DNA of 62,721 bases from Verrucomicrobiota bacterium (GTDB lineage Bacteria > Verrucomicrobiota > Verrucomicrobiae > Limisphaerales > UBA11358), in contig JACZKP010000135.1 of assembly GCA_014860005.1 (NCBI GenBank), positions 1 to 62,721 of the forward strand, in the 5' to 3' direction. The notes below the pieces were generated by a model. The model had not been told where the DNA came from and ran no database searches. It saw nothing but the letters and a program-made list of their open reading frames with translations. The position numbers were made by a program, and so were the translations under genes. Of this stretch, positions 1-8,126 are shown piece by piece. Within the stretch, counting starts at the first letter, position 1, and each line of letters begins with the position of its first letter.

Positions 1-92
1 CCCTCAGACAGTTCTGGGTGGTCACCCAACCCCCAGGTCCACCCATTAACAGTTGGCCCGAAATCCTCGGAAAATACTCACTCTGAAACCTG

Positions 93-130
93 TCTCCTTT
101 TGAACTCGCGCAGAAATCTCCTTTTGAACT
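93..130. repeat. 14-bp direct repeat upstream of yajC
   Basis: The 14-mer TCTCCTTTTGAACT occurs at 93-106 and again at 117-130, a period of 24 bases. It lies about 80 bases upstream of yajC. The rest of 1-206 shows no recognisable gene. The repeat could be a regulator site or chance; nothing in the sequence decides this. Confidence 0.4.
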
Positions 131-206
131 ACCGCCGACATGCCTGCTCATAACGCTTGCCAAACGCGACTGCTCCCATAAATTGAGCGCCCACTTTATC
201 GAAAAT

Positions 207-551
207 ATGGATTTAAGTAACGCGCACACAATTCTCGCGATGGCCCCGGCGGCCCAACCGGGCCAGTCACAGCCCCCCATCTGGACCAGCATGGTGCCGT
301 TGGTGTTATTGGTGGTGGTTTTCTATTTTGCCTTGATCCGGCCCCAGCAGAAGCGCGCCAAGCAACACGCCGAACTGCTCAAGGCGGTCAAACCCGGTGA
401 CAAGGTGGTCACGTCCGGCGGCGTCGTCGGCGTGGTCATCACGGTGAAGGAGAAAACCGTTTCGATCCGCTCGGCGGACGCGAAGCTGGAGATCACCAAG
501 TCCGCCATCGCCGAGATCATTGAACGCAGCGGGGACGAAAAGGAGTCCTGA
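207..551 (+). CDS. yajC: YajC, accessory subunit of the Sec preprotein translocase
   Basis: This 114-residue single-pass inner-membrane protein is the YajC partner of SecDF, which pulls exported proteins through SecYEG from the periplasmic side. After a short N-terminus comes one hydrophobic helix (about residues 30-48, PLVLLVVVFYFALIRPQQKR), then the YajC signature IRPQQKRAKQH and a small cytoplasmic domain with KPGDKVVTSGGVVG. The frame is open from a TTG at 183, but the ATG at 207 gives a normal-length YajC. The ATG at 240 is a weaker alternative. It ends nine bases before secDF, which is the usual order, so the two are probably one operon. Confidence 0.93.
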   Translation: MDLSNAHTILAMAPAAQPGQSQPPIWTSMVPLVLLVVVFYFALIRPQQKRAKQHAELLKAVKPGDKVVTSGGVVGVVITVKEKTVSIRSADAKLEITKSAIAEIIERSGDEKES

Positions 552-560
552 TTTTTTCCC

Positions 561-3143
561 ATGAGCCGAAACTTTTATTGGAAGCTGGCCTTTGTCGTCT
601 TGGTCGTGGTCTGGGCGGCCATTGAAATTTATCCGCCGCGCGACCGGGACCTGGTTCAGCATTTTGTGGAACGCGCCGTCCGCCAGGACGCGACGTTCTC
701 CAACATCGTGTCGCAGGCGCGCGAACTCCAAAAGGATCACCCGGAACGCGCCTTTGCCCATTTGCTGACGGCCACCGGCACGAACGACATCCGACCGTAT
801 TTTCCATTCTTCGAGGTTTCACAGGAACTCGCGCCCACGACGCACATTTTAAACCGGTTGCAGCGTGAAGCGGCGGGCAAACTCAAGCTGGGCCTGGACT
901 TGCGGGGCGGCACGGCGTTTCTGGTGGAAATGGACATCTCCCGGCTGGACACCGTGGACGAGGTGACCAACGCCCTGGGCGTGGTGGAGATGGTCACCAA
1001 CCGCGTGGATGAGGCGGCGGTGTCCGGCGCGCTGGCGCACGCGGTGGAGGTGCTGCGCAAGCGCGTGGACAAGTTTGGTGTGGCTGAACCGATCATCCAG
1101 CCCGCCGGCAACAACCGGATTCTGGTGCAGTTGCCGGGACTGTCCCAGGCGGAACGGGAAAGCGCCAAGACGCAGATTCAGCGCGCGGCCTTTCTGGAGT
1201 TCCGCCTCGTCCACGAGAACAGCGACGAACTGGTGCGGATGGGAGAAATTCCGCCGGGTTACGAATTGCTCAAGCGGAAACAGCGTTCCAAGACCGGCGC
1301 GGAATCGGTGGAGGCTGTCATCGTAAAGAAACGGCCTGAGCGCGGGCTGACCGGCAGCATCATCAGCAAGGCCATGGTGACGCGCGGCACCATGGGCGAG
1401 CCGGAGATTGATTTCATACTTAACTCGGAAGGGACCGTCGTGTTCGGGGAAGTCACCCGGCTGAACGTGGGCCGACGGCTGGCCATCATATTGGACGGTG
1501 AGTTATGCACGGCGCCAGTAATTCGGAGTCCCATCGAAACCGGTCGCGGTCAGATCACCGGACAATACGACATGCGCGAGGCGTTTGAAGTGGCCAACGT
1601 GCTGGAGAATCCGCTCAAAGCACCGCTGCAAATCGTGTATTCGCGCGACGTGGATCCCACGCTGGGCCAGGATTCGATTCAGAGCGGCATGAAGGCGGTG
1701 ATCATCGGCGTGATCGTGGTTTCGCTCTTCATGCTCGTCTATTACCTGTTCTCGGGTCTGGTGGCCAACGTGGCCCTGCTGTTGAACATGGTCATTCTGC
1801 TGGGGGTGATGTGTTCCATCGGCACGACGCTGACCCTGCCGGGCATCGCGGGCATTGTGCTGACCATCGGCATGGCGGTGGACGCCAACGTGCTCATCTT
1901 CGAACGTATCCGGGAGGAACTGGCGGCCGGCAAATCCGTCCGGGGCGCGGTGTCATCCGGTTACGACAAGGCGTTTAGCACCATCTTCGACTCGAACATC
2001 ACCACGCTGATTTCCGCGACGATTCTGATCTACCTGGGCACGGGCCCGGTCAAAGGCTTCGGCGTTACGCTCGCCATTGGTATCAGCGTCAGCATGTTCA
2101 CCGCGCTGGTCGTGACGCGGCTGATTTTTGACTGGATGCTCGCCAGGAATCTGCTCAAGAAAATCCGGATGCTGCAGTTGGTCAGCGGCACGAAGTTGGA
2201 TTTTATGCGCTGGGCTTGGCCGGCGTGTGTGGCCTCATGGCTGTTAATCGTGGTGGGCATTAGTTATGGCGTGTTTGGCCGGGGCTCGGATGTGCTGGGG
2301 GTGGAGTTTACCGGGGGCGATGAGATCACGCTGGGCTTCGATCAGGCCAAGGACATCAGCGTGGATCAGATCCGCAGTTCGGTCGCAGCCGCCGGGGTGG
2401 GCGACGCGATGATTGGCTATCAGAAAGATGTCTCCACGGGGGAACGCTCTTTGCGCGTCACGGTGCGCGCCGTGGGCACGGGTGAGGTGGGTGAAAACGC
2501 CAGCCAGAAAGTGCTTCAAAAGTTACAGGCGGATTTCAGCGACGCCAGCTTCGTTTCGCTGGACGTGAACACGGTCGGTCCGGTCATGGGCCGCGAAATC
2601 ATGCGGACGGCGATGCTGGCGGGGGTGCTGGCGATGTTTGGCATCCTGGTTTATGTGGCATTTCGTTATGAATTCTCCTTCGCAGTGGGCGCGGTGGTGG
2701 CCATCATTCACGACGTTTTGATGACCATGGGCTGGTACTTTCTCGCCGGCCACCAGCTCAATGCCACGTCCGTGGCTGCCTTTCTGACAATCATCGGTTT
2801 CTCCATCAACGACACCATCGTGATTTTCGACCGCATCCGCGAGGATCTTAAGTTGGGCATGCATGGCTCCTTCCGCGACATCATGAACAAGGCGCAGAAT
2901 CAGTGTTTGAGCCGAACGATCATTACCTCCGGCACGACGCTGTTGGCGACGCTGGCGCTGTACATTTTTGGCGGCACTGTCATCAACGATTTTGCCTTTA
3001 TATTCCTGATCGGTATTATCACCGGTACCTACTCGAGTATTTACATCGCGTGCTTCATCGTTTTGAAATGGCACAAGGGTCAGCGGCCCAACCTGGGGTC
3101 ACAAGTGGCTCTTCAGGAGGTCGAAGTCGTGCGGGCAAAATAA
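561..3143 (+). CDS. secDF: SecDF, fused protein-export membrane protein
   Basis: This 860-residue protein combines SecD (about residues 1-530) and SecF (about 555-850) in one chain. SecDF uses the proton gradient to complete protein export and sits in the inner membrane with SecYEG and YajC. The N-terminal helix is followed by the SecD hallmark LKLGLDLRGGTAFLVEMD, the large periplasmic P1 region and a six-helix bundle containing GMAVDANVLIFERIREE. The SecF half repeats the plan with GVEFTGGDEITLGF and FSINDTIVIFDRIREDL. Many bacteria have separate secD and secF; the fusion is known in several phyla including Verrucomicrobia. The ATG at 561 directly follows yajC. Confidence 0.96.
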   Translation: MSRNFYWKLAFVVLVVVWAAIEIYPPRDRDLVQHFVERAVRQDATFSNIVSQARELQKDHPERAFAHLLTATGTNDIRPYFPFFEVSQELAPTTHILNRLQREAAGKLKLGLDLRGGTAFLVEMDISRLDTVDEVTNALGVVEMVTNRVDEAAVSGALAHAVEVLRKRVDKFGVAEPIIQPAGNNRILVQLPGLSQAERESAKTQIQRAAFLEFRLVHENSDELVRMGEIPPGYELLKRKQRSKTGAESVEAVIVKKRPERGLTGSIISKAMVTRGTMGEPEIDFILNSEGTVVFGEVTRLNVGRRLAIILDGELCTAPVIRSPIETGRGQITGQYDMREAFEVANVLENPLKAPLQIVYSRDVDPTLGQDSIQSGMKAVIIGVIVVSLFMLVYYLFSGLVANVALLLNMVILLGVMCSIGTTLTLPGIAGIVLTIGMAVDANVLIFERIREELAAGKSVRGAVSSGYDKAFSTIFDSNITTLISATILIYLGTGPVKGFGVTLAIGISVSMFTALVVTRLIFDWMLARNLLKKIRMLQLVSGTKLDFMRWAWPACVASWLLIVVGISYGVFGRGSDVLGVEFTGGDEITLGFDQAKDISVDQIRSSVAAAGVGDAMIGYQKDVSTGERSLRVTVRAVGTGEVGENASQKVLQKLQADFSDASFVSLDVNTVGPVMGREIMRTAMLAGVLAMFGILVYVAFRYEFSFAVGAVVAIIHDVLMTMGWYFLAGHQLNATSVAAFLTIIGFSINDTIVIFDRIREDLKLGMHGSFRDIMNKAQNQCLSRTIITSGTTLLATLALYIFGGTVINDFAFIFLIGIITGTYSSIYIACFIVLKWHKGQRPNLGSQVALQEVEVVRAK

Positions 3144-3418
3144 TCTCCGCTGGCAACGTATGGAGTGTCGCCCTCTCCCCCCTCCCTCTCACCCTCCTCT
3201 CGCGGTTTTAGCCCTGCGGGAGAGGGGGGAGAGGGCCATCCTCGGCCTCGCATGAAGCGGCTTGTCCGGGGTCAATTCCCGATGCCTCCAGCCTCGCGCA
3301 ATCCGCTTCGCTTCCCCGGGGGAAGCCGGGTTGACGGGCTTGCGCCGCGATGCTGGTGGGTGCGTGCGATTTGCTGAAGCGCCTGGACTGAACTCCGGTT
3401 TGGTTTCGTTTTCCTGAA
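3144..3418 (+). other. Intergenic spacer secDF-terC with a palindromic repeat
   Basis: This 275-base spacer holds no convincing gene. Its main structure is a 13-bp perfect inverted repeat, GCCCTCTCCCCCC (3170-3182) and its complement at 3224-3236. This matches a palindrome family common in GC-rich environmental bacteria, whose translations read like SPSSRGFSPAGEGGEG. The hairpin could help end secDF transcription but has no T-tract. I looked for a manganese riboswitch before the terC gene and saw no convincing one. Confidence 0.6.
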
Positions 3419-4417
3419 ATGCTTGCGCAACTTGAGATTTCGACGTGGCACTGGACGGGGTTCATCCTGTGCGTGCTGTTTTTTCTCGCGCTCGATCTGG
3501 GCGTGTTCCATCGGAAGGCGCATGTCGTCAAATTCAAGGAGGCGATTGCCTGGACCTCGCTGTGGGTGACGCTCTCGTTCTGTTTCGGCTTGTTCATCGC
3601 GCCCGCCATGGCGGAGGGCTGGACGAAGCAGGAAACCACCGAGTTCATCACCGGCTACATCATTGAACTTTCGTTGTCCATGGACAACGTGTTCGTGATT
3701 GCGCTCATCTTCACCTACTTTCGCGTGCCGCCGCAGTATCAGCACCGGGTGTTGTTCTGGGGCATAATGGGGGCATTGATCATGCGCGGGGTGATGATCG
3801 CCGCCGGCGCGGCGCTCATCCATCGGTTTAGCTGGACGCTTTATCTGTTCGGCGCGTTCCTGGTCTTCACCGGCATCAAGATGCTCGTCGTTCGCGACGA
3901 CGGCGTGCATCCCGAGAAGAACCCGGTGTTGCGCCTGGCGCGCAGGTTCTTTCCCGTATCGCACGAGTTTGAAGGCCAGAAATTCACCACGCAGTTGCAC
4001 GGGCGGTTTGCACTCACGCCGCTGGCGCTCGTGTTGTTGATGGTGGAAACCACGGATTTGATTTTCGCACTGGATTCCATTCCCGCCATTTTCGCCGTGA
4101 CGAAACAGCCATTCATTGTTTTCACCTCGAATGTTTTTGCCATTCTCGGACTGCGGTCGCTGTATTTCGTGCTCGCGGGCATGATCGAGTACTTCCGCTA
4201 CTTGAAAGTGGGCCTGTCCGTCGTCCTGATCTTCGTGGGGGTCAAGATGCTGCTGGATCCGCACGACGGCCCGCCGAAGTGGTTTCAACTGGATATTCCG
4301 GTGGACGTCTCGCTCATCGTTGTGGGTGTGATCATCCTGGCGTCCATTGTTTTGTCGGTTGCGGCGACGCAGCGCGAGAAGCGACTCGCCGCCCGCAAGC
4401 CGCGAAGCCCCGATTAA
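3419..4417 (+). CDS. TerC/Alx family integral membrane protein
   Basis: This 332-residue polytopic membrane protein belongs to the TerC family (Pfam TerC). Family members are linked to metal homeostasis, with E. coli Alx in manganese export, and to tellurite resistance. About eight to nine hydrophobic segments are visible. Family motifs present are ALDLGVFHRK, the acidic in-membrane motif ELSLSMDNVFVIAL, and its repeat TTDLIFALDSIPAIFAV with the conserved aspartates. The C-terminus is short and basic. The ATG at 3419 lies after a 275-base spacer, so the gene is likely transcribed on its own. The substrate is not shown by the sequence; Mn2+ export is inference from the family. Confidence 0.9.
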   Translation: MLAQLEISTWHWTGFILCVLFFLALDLGVFHRKAHVVKFKEAIAWTSLWVTLSFCFGLFIAPAMAEGWTKQETTEFITGYIIELSLSMDNVFVIALIFTYFRVPPQYQHRVLFWGIMGALIMRGVMIAAGAALIHRFSWTLYLFGAFLVFTGIKMLVVRDDGVHPEKNPVLRLARRFFPVSHEFEGQKFTTQLHGRFALTPLALVLLMVETTDLIFALDSIPAIFAVTKQPFIVFTSNVFAILGLRSLYFVLAGMIEYFRYLKVGLSVVLIFVGVKMLLDPHDGPPKWFQLDIPVDVSLIVVGVIILASIVLSVAATQREKRLAARKPRSPD

Positions 4418-4436
4418 TCCGCGCCGACTTTGCGCC

Positions 4437-6164
4437 ATGAAATACCGCTGGTCGCCCGCGCCGCCCCAACCCTTGCTGGCACAGCAACTCGCCACCCGGC
4501 TCAGGATTTCCCCGCTACTCGCGCAATGCCTGTTGAACCGTGGACTCAGCGAACCGGAGCGTCTCGAACAGTTTCTCGAACCGCGCCTCAGACAACTCGC
4601 CGATCCTTTTCTGCTTCCGAACATGCGCGCCGCCGTCGAACGCTTGTTCCGCGCCCGCGAGGCCGGCGAACCCATCGTGATCTTTGGCGATTATGATGTG
4701 GACGGCGTCACCTCCGCGACGTTGCTGGTGGAAATGTTCACCACCCTGGGCTGGCAGGCGGAGTGTTATCTGCCGCATCGGATGGATGAGGGTTACGGCT
4801 TGAGCCAGGACGGCGTGGAGAATTGCCTCAAGAAATTTCCCACAACACTGCTGCTGGCTGTGGACTGCGGTTCGACGGCGGTGAACACCATTGCCTGGCT
4901 CAAGGAACGCGGCGTGGAGGTGATCGTGCTGGACCATCACCAGGTTTCGCAGCCGGCGCCCTCGGCAGTCGCCTTGGTGAATCCACAACTCTCGACGTTG
5001 AACGCTCCCATGCCGGCGGCGTTCACCGAACTGTGTTCCGTCGGGCTGGCCTTCAAACTGGCTCATGCGCTGGTCAAGCAGGGCCGCGAGAACGGGCTGC
5101 CCGGCGCATTGGATTTTGACCTCCGCCCGCTGTTGGATTTGGTGGCCTTGGGCACGATTGCCGACATCGTGCCGCTGGTGGGCGAGAACCGTATTCTCGT
5201 CTCCGCGGGTTTGAGCCGGTTGCAGACGACGCAGCGCCCGGGATTGGTTGCGCTCAAGCAAGTCGCCCAAACGCCTCCCGAGATTGGAACGTATGAAGTT
5301 GGTTTTCAACTCGGCCCGCGCCTGAACGCCGCCGGCCGGCTGGAAACCGCGGAGGAGGCATTGCATCTGTTACAGGCCCGCGACCTGAAGGAAGCTCTGC
5401 CGCTGGCTCACGCGCTCGACAGCCGCAATCGTGAACGGCAAAAAATCGAGCGCTCGATTCACGAGGAAGTCGCCGGGGCGGTGCGGGCGAAATTCAATCC
5501 GCAGACGGACTTCGTCATCGTTGAGGGGCAACTACTGTGGCACATCGGGGTGGTGGGCATTGTCGCGTCGCGCGTGCTTCAGGAATTCTACCGTCCCACC
5601 ATCATCGTGGGGGGCGATGGCGGACACTGGCGCGGTTCTGGTCGGAGTATTCCGGGTTTCGATCTGGCGGCTGCGTTGCGCGAATGTGACGACCTGCTGG
5701 TGCGTCATGGCGGCCATGCGATGGCGGCGGGCCTGACAATTCAGCCGGACCACCTCGATGCGTTCCGGCAACGGCTGAACGAGCTCGCCCGCCGCGCGCT
5801 TAAACCCGAGGACCTCCAGCCCCCGTTACGGCTCGATGCGGAAGTTGGTTTGGATGAGATTTCACTGACCTCGCTGGCAGAATTCAGCCGGCTCAAACCG
5901 ACGGGGCAGGGGAATCCCGGCGTCCAGTTTTATGCGCGCAAACTGACCCACCAGCGTCCGCTTCAGCGGATGGGTTCGGAAAAGCAACACGTCAAATTAT
6001 GGGTTACCGACGGCTTGACCACGCACGAAGCCGTGTGGTGGGGCGCCGGCAAGGAATCTCTGCCCGTCGGAAAGTTCGACCTCGCCTTCGCGCCGCAACT
6101 CAATGAGTACAACGGTCGCCGCACCGTGCAGTTGAAGGTTCTTGACTGGCGGCCAGACCGATAG
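4437..6164 (+). CDS. recJ: RecJ, single-stranded-DNA 5'-3' exonuclease
   Basis: This 575-residue cytoplasmic nuclease resects DNA 5' to 3' in recombination and mismatch/base-excision repair. The DHH domain carries the metal motifs FGDYDVDGVTSATLL (about residues 82-96) and VIVLDHHQ. The DHHA1 domain has GVVGIVASRVLQEFYRPT, GSGRSIPGFDLAAAL and RHGGHAMAAGLT, followed by the C-terminal OB fold found in RecJ. The frame is open from 4347, but the ATG at 4437 (MKYRWSPAP) gives the usual RecJ N-terminus and avoids overlapping terC. Length is typical of bacterial RecJ. Confidence 0.95.
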   Translation: MKYRWSPAPPQPLLAQQLATRLRISPLLAQCLLNRGLSEPERLEQFLEPRLRQLADPFLLPNMRAAVERLFRAREAGEPIVIFGDYDVDGVTSATLLVEMFTTLGWQAECYLPHRMDEGYGLSQDGVENCLKKFPTTLLLAVDCGSTAVNTIAWLKERGVEVIVLDHHQVSQPAPSAVALVNPQLSTLNAPMPAAFTELCSVGLAFKLAHALVKQGRENGLPGALDFDLRPLLDLVALGTIADIVPLVGENRILVSAGLSRLQTTQRPGLVALKQVAQTPPEIGTYEVGFQLGPRLNAAGRLETAEEALHLLQARDLKEALPLAHALDSRNRERQKIERSIHEEVAGAVRAKFNPQTDFVIVEGQLLWHIGVVGIVASRVLQEFYRPTIIVGGDGGHWRGSGRSIPGFDLAAALRECDDLLVRHGGHAMAAGLTIQPDHLDAFRQRLNELARRALKPEDLQPPLRLDAEVGLDEISLTSLAEFSRLKPTGQGNPGVQFYARKLTHQRPLQRMGSEKQHVKLWVTDGLTTHEAVWWGAGKESLPVGKFDLAFAPQLNEYNGRRTVQLKVLDWRPDR

Positions 6165-6295
6165 GCTTCTACCGTTTGAGCATCCGGCCTTTCTCGAAGG
6201 TCGGAAATCACCTCCCGGATAACTGGCCAATCGTGGCTGATTAGTTGGCAAGATAGGGTTGGTGAAGACCGCCGGATTACGTCACCTTCACGCGC

Positions 6296-6541
6296 ATGGC
6301 AACTGCCAGTCATATCGTGCGCAAAATGGATCCGCCGCTGCGGCGAACCTCGGTTTCCCACGCAATCGCTGGCGGCTGGCAACGCATCGTGGCGCGCTGG
6401 GAGGCGGCGATTGATTATGTGGTGCCGGTTGGTTATGAGGATGAAACGGGATTCCATTACGGCGAAGTGCCCGCAGAAGCTGAGTTGGAATCCTGTTTTG
6501 CCGGCACCGATTTTAAAGATGGTTGCGAACCGTCACACTGA
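6296..6541 (+). CDS. Small hypothetical protein, 81 aa
   Basis: I do not recognise this protein. It has no signal peptide or membrane segment. The N-terminus is basic and the C-terminal half acidic (GYEDETGFHYGEVPAEAELE), a plausible composition for a real soluble protein, perhaps with a beta hairpin. It starts at ATG 6296 without an obvious ribosome-binding site. The 533-base interval 6165-6697 contains nothing else I can support apart from a 7-bp hairpin at 6564-6582 (CTGCCGG/CCGGCAG), which lacks a T-tract. It may be a real small gene or a remnant. Confidence 0.45.
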   Translation: MATASHIVRKMDPPLRRTSVSHAIAGGWQRIVARWEAAIDYVVPVGYEDETGFHYGEVPAEAELESCFAGTDFKDGCEPSH

Positions 6542-6697
6542 TTTGTTGCGCCAGCGGTTCTGCCTGCCGGGATCGCCGGCAGAATTATGAAACTTACCGC
6601 GGAATTTCCGGCTCCAATCAATTGAGGTGCGAGTCTTGTGAACGCGACTTGCCAAAACGCTGCCGGTTACGTCTCATGGTTGTCGTAAGGCAACGCC

Positions 6698-8035
6698 ATG
6701 AAACCCCGGACTGTAATTGTCGTTTCGATCTTCGCACTGAGCTTGCTCAACCGCGCGGCGGCCGACTGGTCGCAATTCCGCGGCCCCCAAGCCAGCGGGG
6801 TTGATGCCCGTAAACTGCTGCCTACTGAGTGGAGCGTGGAAACCGGCCTGAACATCCGCTGGCAAACGCCAATTCCCGGTCTCGGACACGCCTCACCGAT
6901 TGTCTCCGGCGACCGCATCTACGTGGCGACGGCTGTCGGGCCGGGTGACGCGGAACTCAGGGTGGGGCTTTACGGCGACATTGCGCCGGTGGAAGAAAGC
7001 GACGTTCATCAATGGCGAATGCTGGCGCTCGAACGCTCTTCTGGAAAAGTGATTTGGAATGTCGTCGGACATGAGGCGGTGCCGCGCGTTAAGCGGCATC
7101 CGAAATCCACGCACTGCAATTCGACTCCGGCAACCGACGGCCGCCACCTCGTCACCATTTTTGGATCGGAAGGTTTGTTCTGTTTTGACACCGACGGGAA
7201 GCTGCTCTGGAGGAAAGACCTTGGCCCGATGGACTCCGGTTTTTTCGCGGTGCCGTCAGCGCAATGGGGTTTCGCCAGTTCACCAGTGATCCACGACGGG
7301 AAAGTGGTGGTGCTTTGCGATGTGCAGACCAATTCGTTTCTGGCGGTGTTTGATCTCCGTTCGGGCCGTGAGCTGTGGCGCACGTTGAGAGATGATGTGC
7401 CCACGTGGGGTTCTCCCACGGTGATCCAGTCGGGTGATCGCGCGCAGATTCTGGTGAATGGCTGGCATCACTCCGGTGGATATGATTTCAGCAGCGGACG
7501 GGAATTGTGGCGGCTCAAAGGCGGCGGCGACATTCCCGTGCCGACGCCCATCTTCGCGCACGGCTTGGTTTATTTGACGAGTGCGCACGGCAAACTGCGG
7601 CCCATGCGGGCCATCCGCCTCGAAGCCCTCGGCGACATTACGCCGACCGATCCGGCCGGCACCAATTCAGGCATTGCTTGGGTGCATCCGCGGCAGGGTA
7701 ATTACATGCAGACGCCGATCGCCGTCAGCAATTGGCTGTACGCCTGCACGGATGGCGGCGTGGTGACGTGCTTCGACGCGCGGACCGGTGAGATTCGTTA
7801 CAGCGAGCGACTGGGCGGCAGCCCGCAAGGTTACACCGCATCACCGGTTTCCGACGGACGACATCTTTACTTCGCTGGCGAAACCGGGCGGGTGCTGGTC
7901 GTGCCGGTGGCGGATCAATTTTCCAAGGCGGCGACGAATGAACTGGGTGAAACCTGCATGTCAACTCCTGCGATTGCAGACGGCAATCTCCTGTTCCGCA
8001 CCCGCACCCGGCTTCTGTCCCTGGGCAGGCCGTAG
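6698..8035 (+). CDS. Exported PQQ-like beta-propeller protein
   Basis: This 445-residue protein has an N-terminal signal peptide (KPRTVIVVSIFALSLLNRAA, cut near ADWSQFRG) followed by a repeated propeller with blade motifs such as GRELWR, GEIRYSERLGG and SPIVSGDRIYVATA. It belongs to the PQQ_2/BamB-like propeller group abundant in Verrucomicrobia and Planctomycetes, which starts with the signature WSQFRGPQASGV. Such proteins are periplasmic or outer-membrane-associated. I see no catalytic residues that would make it a true quinoprotein dehydrogenase. It is paralogous in plan to the lipoprotein at 21319-22746. The function is unknown. Confidence 0.82.
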   Translation: MKPRTVIVVSIFALSLLNRAAADWSQFRGPQASGVDARKLLPTEWSVETGLNIRWQTPIPGLGHASPIVSGDRIYVATAVGPGDAELRVGLYGDIAPVEESDVHQWRMLALERSSGKVIWNVVGHEAVPRVKRHPKSTHCNSTPATDGRHLVTIFGSEGLFCFDTDGKLLWRKDLGPMDSGFFAVPSAQWGFASSPVIHDGKVVVLCDVQTNSFLAVFDLRSGRELWRTLRDDVPTWGSPTVIQSGDRAQILVNGWHHSGGYDFSSGRELWRLKGGGDIPVPTPIFAHGLVYLTSAHGKLRPMRAIRLEALGDITPTDPAGTNSGIAWVHPRQGNYMQTPIAVSNWLYACTDGGVVTCFDARTGEIRYSERLGGSPQGYTASPVSDGRHLYFAGETGRVLVVPVADQFSKAATNELGETCMSTPAIADGNLLFRTRTRLLSLGRP

Positions 8036-8126
8036 TCACACATTGAATCACCGTGGAGGTTGATATCTCCGAATTGGCGGACGCGGGTTGCCAGCCTTGA
8101 GCTTGCGCGCTTCACAGACAAGACCC

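Noticed and set aside
3144..3418. Possible yybP-ykoY manganese riboswitch before the TerC gene
   Set aside because: TerC genes often carry one, but I could not identify its conserved loops here; only the palindromic repeat is clear.
3272..4675. Minus-strand open frame of 467 codons opposite terC and recJ
   Set aside because: Strongly His/Arg/Gln-rich and antisense to two recognised genes.
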